Assembly: GCA_964398955.1 (NCBI GenBank)
Contig: CAYNOZ010000003.1
Coordinates: 1-42,374, forward strand
From: CAYNOZ01 sp964398955
Lineage (GTDB): Archaea > Methanobacteriota_B > Thermococci > Thermococcales > CAYNOZ01
Direction: 5' to 3'
Length of the DNA stretch: 42,374 nt
In this document: positions 8,434 through 16,648 of the stretch, piece by piece
How positions within the stretch are numbered: the first letter of the stretch is position 1
Layout of the letters: the number at the start of each line of letters is the position of its first letter
Position numbers and translations under genes: made by a program
Notes under the pieces: generated by a model
What the model was told of the DNA's origin: nothing
What the model saw: only the letters and a program-made list of their open reading frames with translations
Databases searched by the model: none

Positions 8434-10284
8434 TTATTCAGCTAATTGCTCCATAAGATCTTCAGCAGCGTCTTGGGTCTCGTCTCTAGTTTGTCCAGCC
8501 ACGATTAGGTGGTCGTAGTCTGCGTATTCGACAAACTCAAGGCTTCCTTCACTTTCTTCCCAGTTAACTTCACTTACTCCAGCATCAACTAGAGCTTCAA
8601 CTACACTATTTGCAACAGGTCCACCAACCAAGATGTAATTACTATCTATATTTTCAAGGTCAACTTCACTGTCCAACATAGTCATTGATTCAGTTACTGG
8701 ATGAAGCGTTTTAGACATTACATCTTCAGCGGTTGCTCCTTCAACAGAGTAAACATCTCCAAAGGAGTCACCCATCTCAAGCTCATGAGTTTCACTAGTT
8801 TCAGGTGGAGTAAACTCAATCCAAGATTCAAAAGCCAAGGCATCTTCTGTTTGTACTACTCCAATATCATCTACAATGTCGCCAGTCCATGAATCTGTTT
8901 TGTACTCAGCTGTAAAGTAATCTAATACCTCTACACTAGATCCAGTCATTGCTTCACTTTGATCGTAAGTTACGTTAAACTTTTCAACCCATGTTTCATC
9001 AGTACCGTCATCATCTATGTCTTCGCCTTCCTCAGCAACAATAGTGTCTACACTCCAGTTGTTGGCTGGCCAATCTGAAGTATCGCTTTCTAATGTTTCT
9101 CTATCTAGTGAAACCTCAAATTCTGCTTGATTTGTCCCTTCTATACCAGCAAAGACATTTGTTGCGTTAACGTAAACATCTTCTTCCCAATAGTCTTCTT
9201 CATTATTCTCCGTGAGAGTATCAGTTTGTACGTCACCGTCAGGATTCTCTATCTCGAATAATACCTTGTTGGAGTCAGTGTCAACATCTAGCAATGTGAT
9301 TTCATAACCATTGAAGTCTAAAGTATCCCCAGTTTTTCCCCATTTAGTCATTTGGCTCATTGAAACAGTTAATGTATCGTTTTCGTTTCCAACTTCATTG
9401 TAAACATTTTCAACCACATAGGTTTTACCCATCATCGTGAATTCATCATCTGCTGTTAGGGCTCTATATTTCGGTGCAGGATTTCCGAAGGTACTATCTT
9501 CATCATCTTGTAGGAAATCAACGGTTAAAGCATCTGGCTGTACTCTAAGATCCATAGATGATGCTGGATAATCATCACTTGAATCTCCAAAGTCTTCTAC
9601 AATGTTCCTTTCAAGACTGTAATCATCATCTGATCCTCCTATGGTTAGATCCAAAGAAGCATCTAGATTGAATGTTTCTTCTTCATCGTAATCCCAAGTA
9701 GATACAACTTCGTCCATTGTGAAAGTAAATTGGGCTGTGTCTCCCCATATATTTCCTACTGAACCACTACCTGTATCTATAGATACATTAAATCCTGAGT
9801 CTAAGTCTTCATCTTTTCCCCAATCTTCTCCAGAACCGATAGATGGATCTGCTGAGATATCATAGTAATTTTCACCTGGAAGATCTTCTCTATCCGCATT
9901 ATCTGAGTATAAATCAGACCTGGCTGTTCCTTTGTTTTCGTTTCTATCCCATACGTTGCTGTATACGGGTATTTTGTATGAGTCGTCTGTTGTGTCTTCT
10001 TTTATGTTTACTGTGTCTATTTCTGGTGTTATTTCTTCTTCTGTGTAGAGTTTGCTTCCTATTGCGAGTCCTACGTCTGATGCTGCTTTTACGTCTGCTG
10101 GTGCTGCTTGTGATCCTACTACTATTTTTGTGTTGAGTTCTCCGTCTTCTACGAAGAAGTCTTCTGGTATTGTGGTTCCGTCTGAGTCTGTGTATGTGTG
10201 GCTGCTAGCTGCGGCTCCGCCTGCGAGGGTTGCCCCTACCAATGCGGTACCTGCTGCAATGGCACCAATCTTTTTTATATTCAT
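8434..10284 (-). CDS. Methanogen-type S-layer protein
   Basis: Major surface-layer protein candidate, 616 residues from the ATG at 10284. The earlier ATG at 10299 contains the GGAGG that serves this start (eight-base spacing). The N-terminus MNIKKIGAIAAGTALVGATL is the typical signal peptide of methanogen S-layer proteins and is followed by ELNTKIVVGSQAAPADVKAA, close to the S_layer_N family. The C-terminus has ILVGGPVANSVVEALV and LIVAGQTRDETQDAAEDL, as in S_layer_C. The mature protein is extremely rich in Asp and Glu with several N-X-S/T sites (for example NATN), consistent with a high-salt surface and N-glycosylation. No C-terminal membrane anchor is seen. A strong promoter lies upstream. 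Confidence 0.88.
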   Translation of the reverse strand: MNIKKIGAIAAGTALVGATLAGGAAASSHTYTDSDGTTIPEDFFVEDGELNTKIVVGSQAAPADVKAASDVGLAIGSKLYTEEEITPEIDTVNIKEDTTDDSYKIPVYSNVWDRNENKGTARSDLYSDNADREDLPGENYYDISADPSIGSGEDWGKDEDLDSGFNVSIDTGSGSVGNIWGDTAQFTFTMDEVVSTWDYDEEETFNLDASLDLTIGGSDDDYSLERNIVEDFGDSSDDYPASSMDLRVQPDALTVDFLQDDEDSTFGNPAPKYRALTADDEFTMMGKTYVVENVYNEVGNENDTLTVSMSQMTKWGKTGDTLDFNGYEITLLDVDTDSNKVLFEIENPDGDVQTDTLTENNEEDYWEEDVYVNATNVFAGIEGTNQAEFEVSLDRETLESDTSDWPANNWSVDTIVAEEGEDIDDDGTDETWVEKFNVTYDQSEAMTGSSVEVLDYFTAEYKTDSWTGDIVDDIGVVQTEDALAFESWIEFTPPETSETHELEMGDSFGDVYSVEGATAEDVMSKTLHPVTESMTMLDSEVDLENIDSNYILVGGPVANSVVEALVDAGVSEVNWEESEGSLEFVEYADYDHLIVAGQTRDETQDAAEDLMEQLAE

Positions 10285-10319
10285 AATTATTTCCTCCATG
10301 TTTTCAATGATCTCGGGGC

Positions 10320-10335
10320 TTTAAATACCTTTTGG
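10320..10335 (-). promoter_or_regulatory. S-layer promoter (BRE plus TATA box)
   Basis: On the minus strand CCAAAAGG (BRE-like, 10328-10335) is followed by TATTTAAA (10320-10327). A start about 25 bases downstream falls near 10296-10300, just before or at the GGAGG, giving a very short leader before the ATG at 10284. This is a textbook strong archaeal promoter. Confidence 0.7.
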
Positions 10336-10377
10336 TGGGTGATCTGGTGCCTTCAAAGAATAGTTCTTAGGTCTTGT

Positions 10378-10386
10378 AACGTTTTC
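10378..10386 (-). promoter_or_regulatory. AACGTTTTC motif upstream of the S-layer promoter
   Basis: The nine-base motif reads AACGTTTTC on the top strand, about 50 bases upstream of the S-layer BRE/TATA. The same motif occurs upstream of wecC (27849-27857) and, inverted, upstream of the DUF354 gene (28048-28056). A perfect 12-base palindrome, ATTTCTAGAAAT, lies nearby at 10402-10413. A shared regulator is inferred only. Confidence 0.3.
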
Positions 10387-10428
10387 AATCGTTTTCTAAT
10401 AATTTCTAGAAATAAATGAGAGATAAAA

Positions 10429-11325
10429 TTATTTTTGTTCTGGTTTTTGCTGTGTTTTAGTTTTTTGTTTGAATATTTGGCGGTGTGTTAGTTCGAATGA
10501 TATACCGGCTAAGTCGGTTAAGGCGTTTTGCAGTTCTCTTGCTTTGATGGTTTTTTCATCGGGTTCTATTATGCTGAGAGCGGTTGGTAAGAACTCTGAG
10601 TTTAAGACGAATAGGTTTTCGAATCTTGATAATCCTTCGATGGCTATTTGTCCTTCGAATTTTTCCGGGTCATTGTTTTGGATTTTGTAGTTTGTGATCT
10701 TGGTTCCATGTATGTTGAGGTATTGGAGTACTCGGTCGACTACTTGTTCTTGGTTTTTTCCGTAGGCTTCGGTGACCATTCTGAACCAGATGTTTCCGTC
10801 TTCTACTAGGTCCAGTATTTTCATGTCGTCTAGGTCTTCGGTTGGTCTTTCTTCTATTTCGAAGTCTGGGAGTTCTACGATGGGTCCTAGTTCTTCTGTC
10901 ATCTTGGTTAAAAGGTTAGAAATCTTTCCGAACATTGAGAGTAGTTCTTTTGATGATAAGTTGAAGTTGTTCGGGGATTCTATTTCAACCATTGATGGTG
11001 TGTATCTTATTGCTATTTCTATTAGTTGGCTTAATGTGGAGTTTATTGTGGTTTCTGAGCTTATGGAGTACATTTGTTCTTCGTTGAATTGGCTTTCCAT
11101 TTCTTGTTCTGTTTGGTCTGGTTCTACTTCTACTATGTCTTCTGTTCTGTGGTCTTTTAGTTCTGCTTTCTTTTCTAGTTCGTTTAGTTGGTTCTGCATT
11201 GCTTTTTTGACGTCTTCTTTTTTGTTTCCTTGTATTTCGAAGTACATTGTTGTTTTTATTTTTTGGTTTAATTTTGGAAGTTTCCCGGTTTTTCCTTTTT
11301 CCACTGTTTGTTTTGGTTCTTTCAA
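10429..11325 (-). CDS. Unknown protein downstream of an Lrp-type regulator
   Basis: About 298 residues, soluble, Lys/Glu-rich, no signal or membrane segment. A TTG at 11325 preceded by AAGGTGA with a four-base gap is a better start than the ATG at 11340, which has no ribosome site. The N-terminal 100 residues are charged and probably helical or disordered (ELEKKAELKDHRTED). The middle (about 110-150) is a helix pair, and the C-terminal half holds a mixed alpha/beta domain with NIWFRMVTEAYGKNQEQVVD. I recognise no family. It starts about 40 bases after the Lrp gene in the same direction, so the regulator may control it. The coding strand is markedly A+C-rich. Confidence 0.6.
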   Translation of the reverse strand: MKEPKQTVEKGKTGKLPKLNQKIKTTMYFEIQGNKKEDVKKAMQNQLNELEKKAELKDHRTEDIVEVEPDQTEQEMESQFNEEQMYSISSETTINSTLSQLIEIAIRYTPSMVEIESPNNFNLSSKELLSMFGKISNLLTKMTEELGPIVELPDFEIEERPTEDLDDMKILDLVEDGNIWFRMVTEAYGKNQEQVVDRVLQYLNIHGTKITNYKIQNNDPEKFEGQIAIEGLSRFENLFVLNSEFLPTALSIIEPDEKTIKARELQNALTDLAGISFELTHRQIFKQKTKTQQKPEQK

Positions 11326-11365
11326 TTTGCTCACCTTCATTAAATTTTTTTGGGTTTGTTTTTAT

Positions 11366-11881
11366 TTAAATTTGTTTTTCTTGTTCTATTTCTTCGTCGT
11401 TGTTTGTTTGGGTTTCTGTTTCGAATGGTGTTAGGTCGACTTTTTCCCATGATATGCTTGGTGATGCTTCGAATTCTTTTATGTCTACTTCTAGGTCTTC
11501 TAGGAATTCTTTTAGGTTGTTTATGCAGTTTCCTACGCTGTCTTTTTTGCACATGAGTAGTGCGACGACTTCGTATTTTCCGTAGGTTTTCCATAGGAAT
11601 TTTATTCTGTTCTGTCTTTTCAGGAATCTTATTGTTCTTTTCATGTCTCCGAGTCCTACGTTTATTCCGATTATTATTGAGCTGAATCCGATTTTTTCGA
11701 AGTCAGGTACGGCCATCACTCTTTTCTGGATCATTCCCTGTTCTTCTAATTTGTTGATTCGTCTGTATACGGTGTTTCTGCTCACGTCTGTTAGGTCAGC
11801 TAATTCTGAGTATGAATGTATTCCATTACATATGTGAAATATTATTTTTTGATCAGTATCATCTAATTCTTGTTGAACCAT
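11366..11881 (-). CDS. Lrp/AsnC-family transcription regulator
   Basis: 171 residues. An N-terminal helix-turn-helix begins LDDTDQKIIFHICNG and has the typical recognition region VSRNTVYRRINKLEEQGMI (about 34-52). It is followed by a RAM-type ligand and oligomerisation domain (about 65-145) with strands such as SSIIIGINVGL and YEVVALLMC. The C-terminal 20 residues are an acidic tail. The family binds DNA as dimers to octamers and often regulates its own gene and neighbours. It is divergent from the hydrogenase operon (starts 476 bases apart), making that operon, its own gene and the unknown gene downstream candidate targets. A TATA box and inverted repeats lie upstream. Confidence 0.88.
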   Translation of the reverse strand: MVQQELDDTDQKIIFHICNGIHSYSELADLTDVSRNTVYRRINKLEEQGMIQKRVMAVPDFEKIGFSSIIIGINVGLGDMKRTIRFLKRQNRIKFLWKTYGKYEVVALLMCKKDSVGNCINNLKEFLEDLEVDIKEFEASPSISWEKVDLTPFETETQTNNDEEIEQEKQI

Positions 11882-12357
11882 ACTACTAATTCCCCAACAA
11901 TATTGTAATATCTGAATTTATAAGATTGTTCGTTCATCCCCAATCCGTAATGATCAAAATGAATTTTTTTCCGTTTAATTGAACAATTTTTTCAACGGGG
12001 ATGAATGTGAACCCATCTCCAAACAAACTAACTTTAATTACATATAATTTTTATTGGTTGTAGTTCTTGTTTTTTGGGTTTATTGTTTGGTTTATTTGTT
12101 GTTTGTTTTTGGTTTTTGTTGTTTTTTGGTTTGTGTTTTTGGGTTTTTGTGGGTTGGTTGTTGTTTTGTGGTGTTTGGTGATTTTTGTTGTTTTTTGTTT
12201 GGTTTTTTTGGCTTTGATCATCATTGGATGGTTATTAGTTATATTGGGGTTTATTTAGGGTAAGAATTTTGTGTTATGAATTAAGTGGTTTTGTCTTGTA
12301 TTTGATTTGTTAGTTGAGTGTTTAATATGTTTTTTTATCGTTTATGGAGGAAGTAAG
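11882..12357. other. Intergenic region: divergent control region plus extreme G/T tract
   Basis: Between the Lrp gene and the hydrogenase operon. The left third holds the Lrp promoter and two interleaved inverted-repeat pairs: a GGGGATGAA-type pair at 11931-11941 and 11997-12007, and GATTGTTC at 11924-11931 with GAACAATT at 11980-11987. The middle (about 12055-12215) is low-complexity: 12095-12180 contains only G and T, and A at 12181 is the sole exception out to 12211. The right end has weak TATA-like boxes (TTTATTTA near 12250, TTTAATAT at 12321) and the GGAGG at 12346-12350 serving the first hydrogenase gene. Open frames across the tract on both strands are low-complexity and not called. 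Confidence 0.7.
11916..11941 (-). promoter_or_regulatory. Promoter of the Lrp gene with adjoining inverted-repeat arm
   Basis: On the minus strand TTATAAAT (11916-11923) sits about 35-42 bases before the ATG, predicting a start near 11893 and a leader of about 12 bases. Directly upstream is GGGGATGAACG (11931-11941), one arm of an imperfect inverted repeat whose partner is GGGGATGAATG at 11997-12007. Confidence 0.5.
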
Positions 12358-12864
12358 ATGTGTCCGGATGGAACTCAGACGTATAGAGATGGTTCTCAGG
12401 ATAGAGTTGGGAGAACTGATTTTCAAGAACTTAATCCGATTATTGAGAAGTATAAGGATAAGACAGGAGTTTTAATTCCTGTTCTTCACGAGGTTCAGAA
12501 TAAGGAGGGGTATTTGTCTGCAGAGGTTCAGGAGTATGTTGCTGAGAGATTGAATATTCCTATTAGTAAGGTTCATGGGGTTGTCTCGTTTTACTCATTT
12601 TTCTCTACAACGCCAAAAGGTGATCACACTATTGGTGTTTGTATGGGGACTGCCTGTTATGCTAAAGGTGCTGAAGATATTCTTAATGAGATTAAGGATG
12701 AGTTAGATGTTGATCACGGTGAGACTAGTGATGATGGGAAGTTCACTTTAACTACTAAGAGATGTCTTGGTTGTTGTAGTGAGGCTCCTGTTGTTATGAT
12801 CGATGATACGGTTCACGGTAATCTTAGTAGGGAAGATGTTCCTGATGTTTTAGATCAGTATTAG
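12358..12864 (+). CDS. hoxE: Hydrogenase diaphorase subunit E (NuoE/HoxE-like)
   Basis: 168 residues from the ATG at 12358, which has GGAGG seven bases upstream. Thioredoxin-like [2Fe-2S] protein of the NuoE family: helical N-terminal half with the conserved GYLSAEVQEYVAERL and ISKVHGVVSFYSFF, then the four cluster cysteines in CMGTACYAKG (spacing CX4C) and CLGCCSEAP. It passes electrons within the NAD(P)H-oxidising module together with the F subunit. It is the first gene of a six-gene operon ending with the maturation protease; a paralogue at 19696 starts the next operon. The gene uses G/T-rich codons, opposite in style to the paralogue, which is A/C-rich. Confidence 0.9.
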   Translation: MCPDGTQTYRDGSQDRVGRTDFQELNPIIEKYKDKTGVLIPVLHEVQNKEGYLSAEVQEYVAERLNIPISKVHGVVSFYSFFSTTPKGDHTIGVCMGTACYAKGAEDILNEIKDELDVDHGETSDDGKFTLTTKRCLGCCSEAPVVMIDDTVHGNLSREDVPDVLDQY

Positions 12865-12881
12865 TAGGGTTGAGTGATTAT

Positions 12882-14684
12882 ATGGATGATGAAAGGAAAG
12901 TAATGGTGTGTGCTGGGACAGGTTGTTTATCTTCTGGTGCTGAGGAAATTGAGAAAGAATTTAGAAGAGTTTTGAAGAAGAAAGGTTTAACTCAGGAATA
13001 TCCTGTTTCTAAAATAGTTAAGAAAACAGGTTGTATGGGTCCTTGCAGTCTTGGACCTGTAGTAGTTATAATGCCTGAGGAAACTTTCTACGGTAATTTA
13101 GAGCCGGAAGATGTTCCGAAAATTGTTGATCAACACATTGAAGATGGGGAGATAGTTGAAGATTTACTCCTTGAAGATGATGAAGGTCATAAGATTGAGG
13201 AGTACAGTGAAATTGATTACATTAAGGATCAGAAAAGAGTGGTTATGCAGAATATGGGTAAAATAGACCCGCATAACATACAGGATTACGTGGAAGAGGA
13301 TGGTTACAGATCTTTAGAGGAAGTAGTTAAAGAATTTAGTCCTGACGAAGTTATTGAAGAAATTAAGGAGTCAGGGCTTAGAGGTAGAGGTGGTGCTGGA
13401 TTCCCTACTGGTAAGAAGTGGGAGTTTACAGCTGCTGCCGATGGTGATCAGAAATATGTTGTATGTAATGCGGATGAGGGAGATCCTGGAGCTTTCATGG
13501 ATAGAAGCATCTTAGAGGGTGATCCTCATAGAGTGATTGAGGCGATGGCGATAACTGGTTATGCTATTGGTGCGGATCAAGGTTATGTCTATGTAAGAGC
13601 AGAGTATCCGTTAGCAGTTAAAACTTTGAGAAAAGCTATTAGTGATGCGGAAAATCATAATTATCTTGGTGAGAATTTATTTGGGACTGATTTTGACTTT
13701 AACTTAGATATTAGAGTAGGAGCTGGAGCGTTTGTCTGCGGAGAAGAAACAGCATTACTAGCTTCAATCGAGGGAAAAAGAGGGCAACCAAGCCCAAAAC
13801 CACCATACCCAGCGAATAAAGGATTATGGAATAAACCAACCGTAATAAATAACGTTGAAACCCTAGCAAACATACCAACAATAATAAGAAAAGGATCGGA
13901 CTGGTTCAACCAAATAGGAACAGAAAAAAGCTCAGGAACCAAAGTATTCGCAGTAGCAGGAGACGTAAACAACACAGGACTAATTGAAGTGCCAATGGGA
14001 ACAACCCTAGAAGAAATCATCGACATAGCAGGAGGAGTAGACGGAGAAAAATTCAAAGCAGCACAAATAGGAGGACCAAGCGGAGGAACCCTACCAGAAA
14101 AATTCCTAGACCTAAACATCGACTACGAATCCCTAGAAGAAGCCGGAGCAATGGTAGGATCCGGAGGACTAGTCGTAATGAACGAAGACAACTGCATGGT
14201 AGACATAGCAAGATTCTTCCTAGACTTCGTACAAGAAGAAAGCTGCGGAAAATGCCCACCCTGCAGAGACGGCACCCAAAAAATGCTCGAAATACTGGAA
14301 AGAATAACCCAAGGAGAAGGAGAACCAGAAGACCTTGAAAGACTCGAAAACCTAGCCGTAAACATCAAAAAAGCAGCACTATGCGGACTAGGACAAACAG
14401 CACCAAACCCAGTAACCAGCACATTAGAACATTTCAGAGACGAATACGAAGCCCACGTAGTGGACAAAGAATGTCCAACAGGACAATGCCACGAAATGGT
14501 AGAAGCATACGTAATAGACCCAGACACATGCGTAGGATGCACCCAATGCGTACCAGTATGTCCAGTAGATGCAATATCAGGACAAACAGGAGAACCGCAT
14601 AAAATCAACGCAGATAAATGCATAGCCTGTGGAGAATGCGCAGACATTTGCCCTGTAAACGCAATAAGCCAAGGAGGAAATTAA
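12882..14684 (+). CDS. hoxF: Hydrogenase diaphorase subunit F (NuoF/HoxF-like, FMN and NAD(P)-binding)
   Basis: About 600 residues; TTG at 12870 is an alternative start, but GAGTGA lies just before the ATG at 12882. Domains: N-terminal thioredoxin-like [2Fe-2S] domain (CAGTGC and CMGPC, residues about 10-100); NuoF core with FMN/NAD glycine motif GRGGAGFPTGKKWEF, NADEGDPGAFMDR and GAGAFVCGEETAL; [4Fe-4S] motif CGKCPPCRDGT; and a C-terminal 2[4Fe-4S] ferredoxin (CVGCTQCVPVCP and CIACGECADICP). It oxidises or reduces NAD(P)(H) via FMN. The next gene starts one base after its stop. Two patches are identical in DNA to the paralogue at 20288-22171 (13347-13405 and 13473-13508) while surrounding synonymous sites differ. 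Codon style flips from G/T-rich to A/C-rich at about 13730. Confidence 0.93.
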   Translation: MDDERKVMVCAGTGCLSSGAEEIEKEFRRVLKKKGLTQEYPVSKIVKKTGCMGPCSLGPVVVIMPEETFYGNLEPEDVPKIVDQHIEDGEIVEDLLLEDDEGHKIEEYSEIDYIKDQKRVVMQNMGKIDPHNIQDYVEEDGYRSLEEVVKEFSPDEVIEEIKESGLRGRGGAGFPTGKKWEFTAAADGDQKYVVCNADEGDPGAFMDRSILEGDPHRVIEAMAITGYAIGADQGYVYVRAEYPLAVKTLRKAISDAENHNYLGENLFGTDFDFNLDIRVGAGAFVCGEETALLASIEGKRGQPSPKPPYPANKGLWNKPTVINNVETLANIPTIIRKGSDWFNQIGTEKSSGTKVFAVAGDVNNTGLIEVPMGTTLEEIIDIAGGVDGEKFKAAQIGGPSGGTLPEKFLDLNIDYESLEEAGAMVGSGGLVVMNEDNCMVDIARFFLDFVQEESCGKCPPCRDGTQKMLEILERITQGEGEPEDLERLENLAVNIKKAALCGLGQTAPNPVTSTLEHFRDEYEAHVVDKECPTGQCHEMVEAYVIDPDTCVGCTQCVPVCPVDAISGQTGEPHKINADKCIACGECADICPVNAISQGGN

Positions 14685-14685
14685 A

Positions 14686-16587
14686 ATGACTGAATCTGTA
14701 ACTGAAGATTCTTTAGACATGAAAAAAGAAAATATTATTTCTATTACAGTTAATGGCAATAAAATACCTGCAAAAAAAGGAGAAACAATCCTTGAAGCCT
14801 GTGAAAGAGAAGGAATTTACGTTCCAACACTTTGCCACTACCAGAACCTAGAAAATGTTGGAGCCTGCAGGATGTGTTTAGTGGAAATCGATGGGAATAG
14901 ATTAGAAACCGCATGCACAACTCCAGCCCAAGACGGTATGGAAATCGAAGTTAATACTGACGAATTATGGGATCTTAGAAGAAACATCCTTGAATTAATG
15001 TTTTCAGCTGAAAATCATTACTGTATGTACTGTGAAATGGAAGGAAATTGCGAATTAGAGTGGATGTTCAGAAGAGCAGGAATGGATAATGTTAGATACA
15101 CTAATAGTTATCCTGAAAAAGATTTTGACGGTTCCAATGAACATATAGCTATTGATAGTAATAGATGTATACTATGCGGTCGATGTATAAGAGCTTGTCA
15201 AGAAATTGTTGCTAATGACACTCTAGATTTCGGTAACAGAGGCAAAGAAACTAAAGTAATAGCAGATAATGACGTACCTCTAGGAGAATCCTCATGCATA
15301 TCATGCGGAGCCTGCGTACAAGTCTGCCCAACAGGTTCCATCTTTGATAAACATAGCGCCTACAAAGGAGATGAGATACAAAGCGATTCTACAGAGTCAT
15401 ACTGTGCTGAATGCAGTATCGGCTGCGGAATAGACGTATTCCATAGATCAAATAATTTAGTAAGAATCGAAGGAGATGAATCTGAAGAATCCGGAGGACA
15501 GCTATGTGAAAAAGGAAGATTTAAAACAGTAACAGATACTCGAAGAAGAATACAAAAACCATACTTAAACAAAGACGGTGAAAAACAGGAAATCACAGTA
15601 GAAGAAGCTGTAAAACAAGTAAAAGAGATTCTAGCTAACTCACAGAATATTAGCTCCATTGCTTCTGACAGATTACCAACTGAAACAGTAGAATTATTCC
15701 AAAGAGTAATGAAAGGATACGACGCAGAATTTACCTTACCAGGAGCGGAAAGACATGAATTAGAAAAAGAAGTGCTAAGAGACTTAGACCAATTCATACC
15801 TCACATAGATAAAAATATTTGCATGAACAACATATCTCAGATCCTTGAAGCTGATCAAGTAATAGTTTATGATACATCCATAGTTGACTCCCACCCAGTA
15901 CTAAGTTCCTACATAAGAAGAGCTTCTAAGAATGGTGCTAAATTAATGACGATTGATCCTTATGGAGACAAGTTCAGAGGATATTCTGACGTAACTCTAA
16001 GTATTGGATCGCCTAGAGCTCAATTAACTGAGTTTGTTATGGAGGTTCTTCAGGAAGAAGTTGACTCAATAGAGGAATTAAGTACAACTCACTTAGGCGG
16101 GGTAAATGTTCACTCTGACGATGTAATGACTATGGCCTCTTACCTAGAAGGTGAAAATGATACGATTATAGTTATGGGTCCAGGTGTGGATGATAAAAAG
16201 TCGATGAGAAATATTTTAGGGCTTTCAGTGTTGACAGATAACTGTATTATCAGTTTGAACAGAATATCTAATCAGGATCTTAAGAAATTTGACTCTAACA
16301 CCGGCATTAATGAGTCTGAAACAGCTTATTTGTTCGCGTCTGACGATAGAGAGGATAATTTAGGGGAAATGAAGGAATTAGCTGATAACTCTGATAAGGT
16401 GATAGTTCAAGCGGCTAGAGAGTCAGAGCTAACGGAGAAGGCTGATATAGTTCTACCAGCTTTAACTTGGTCTGAGAGAGAAGGAAGTTTCGTTGATATT
16501 AATGGAGATCTTAAGGAGATAAATAGGATAACTGAGCCTAGAATTTCGATTGAATCTGATAAAGAATTAGTGAGGGAACTAATTTAA
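14686..16587 (+). CDS. HoxU-like iron-sulfur subunit with a NuoG-like C-terminal extension
   Basis: 633 residues. GGAGG precedes the ATG by eight bases. Residues 1-100 form a [2Fe-2S] ferredoxin (C50, C61, C64, C77); next comes a His-Cys [4Fe-4S] motif, NHYCMYCEMEGNCELE, with the His-X-Cys spacing I associate with HoxU; then two [4Fe-4S] clusters (CILCGRCIRAC, CISCGACVQVCP). Ordinary HoxU stops near 240 residues. Here a molybdopterin-oxidoreductase-like region follows: a CAECSIGC...LCEKGRF Fe4S4 motif and, near the C-terminus, the ADIVLPALTWSEREGSF signature. It is too short for a complete pterin enzyme and no catalytic motif is seen, so it resembles the non-catalytic NuoG tail. It probably wires the diaphorase to the hydrogenase subunits HoxYH encoded next. 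Confidence 0.85.
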   Translation: MTESVTEDSLDMKKENIISITVNGNKIPAKKGETILEACEREGIYVPTLCHYQNLENVGACRMCLVEIDGNRLETACTTPAQDGMEIEVNTDELWDLRRNILELMFSAENHYCMYCEMEGNCELEWMFRRAGMDNVRYTNSYPEKDFDGSNEHIAIDSNRCILCGRCIRACQEIVANDTLDFGNRGKETKVIADNDVPLGESSCISCGACVQVCPTGSIFDKHSAYKGDEIQSDSTESYCAECSIGCGIDVFHRSNNLVRIEGDESEESGGQLCEKGRFKTVTDTRRRIQKPYLNKDGEKQEITVEEAVKQVKEILANSQNISSIASDRLPTETVELFQRVMKGYDAEFTLPGAERHELEKEVLRDLDQFIPHIDKNICMNNISQILEADQVIVYDTSIVDSHPVLSSYIRRASKNGAKLMTIDPYGDKFRGYSDVTLSIGSPRAQLTEFVMEVLQEEVDSIEELSTTHLGGVNVHSDDVMTMASYLEGENDTIIVMGPGVDDKKSMRNILGLSVLTDNCIISLNRISNQDLKKFDSNTGINESETAYLFASDDREDNLGEMKELADNSDKVIVQAARESELTEKADIVLPALTWSEREGSFVDINGDLKEINRITEPRISIESDKELVRELI

Positions 16588-16648
16588 TTTTTAGATTTGA
16601 AATTTATTCCCTCTAATAATTTATTTAATTTATAGAGAAGTGATTAGG

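Noticed and set aside
12121..12180. G-quadruplex in the G/T tract
   Set aside because: Only two GGG runs occur close together; four runs with short loops are not present.
12054..12263. Plus-strand 69-codon frame (Val/Phe/Leu/Cys/Gly-rich) and a minus-strand Lys/Thr/Asn/Gln-rich frame over the G/T tract
   Set aside because: Low-complexity products of a two-letter sequence; no ribosome site or family features. Stops are simply rare in such composition.
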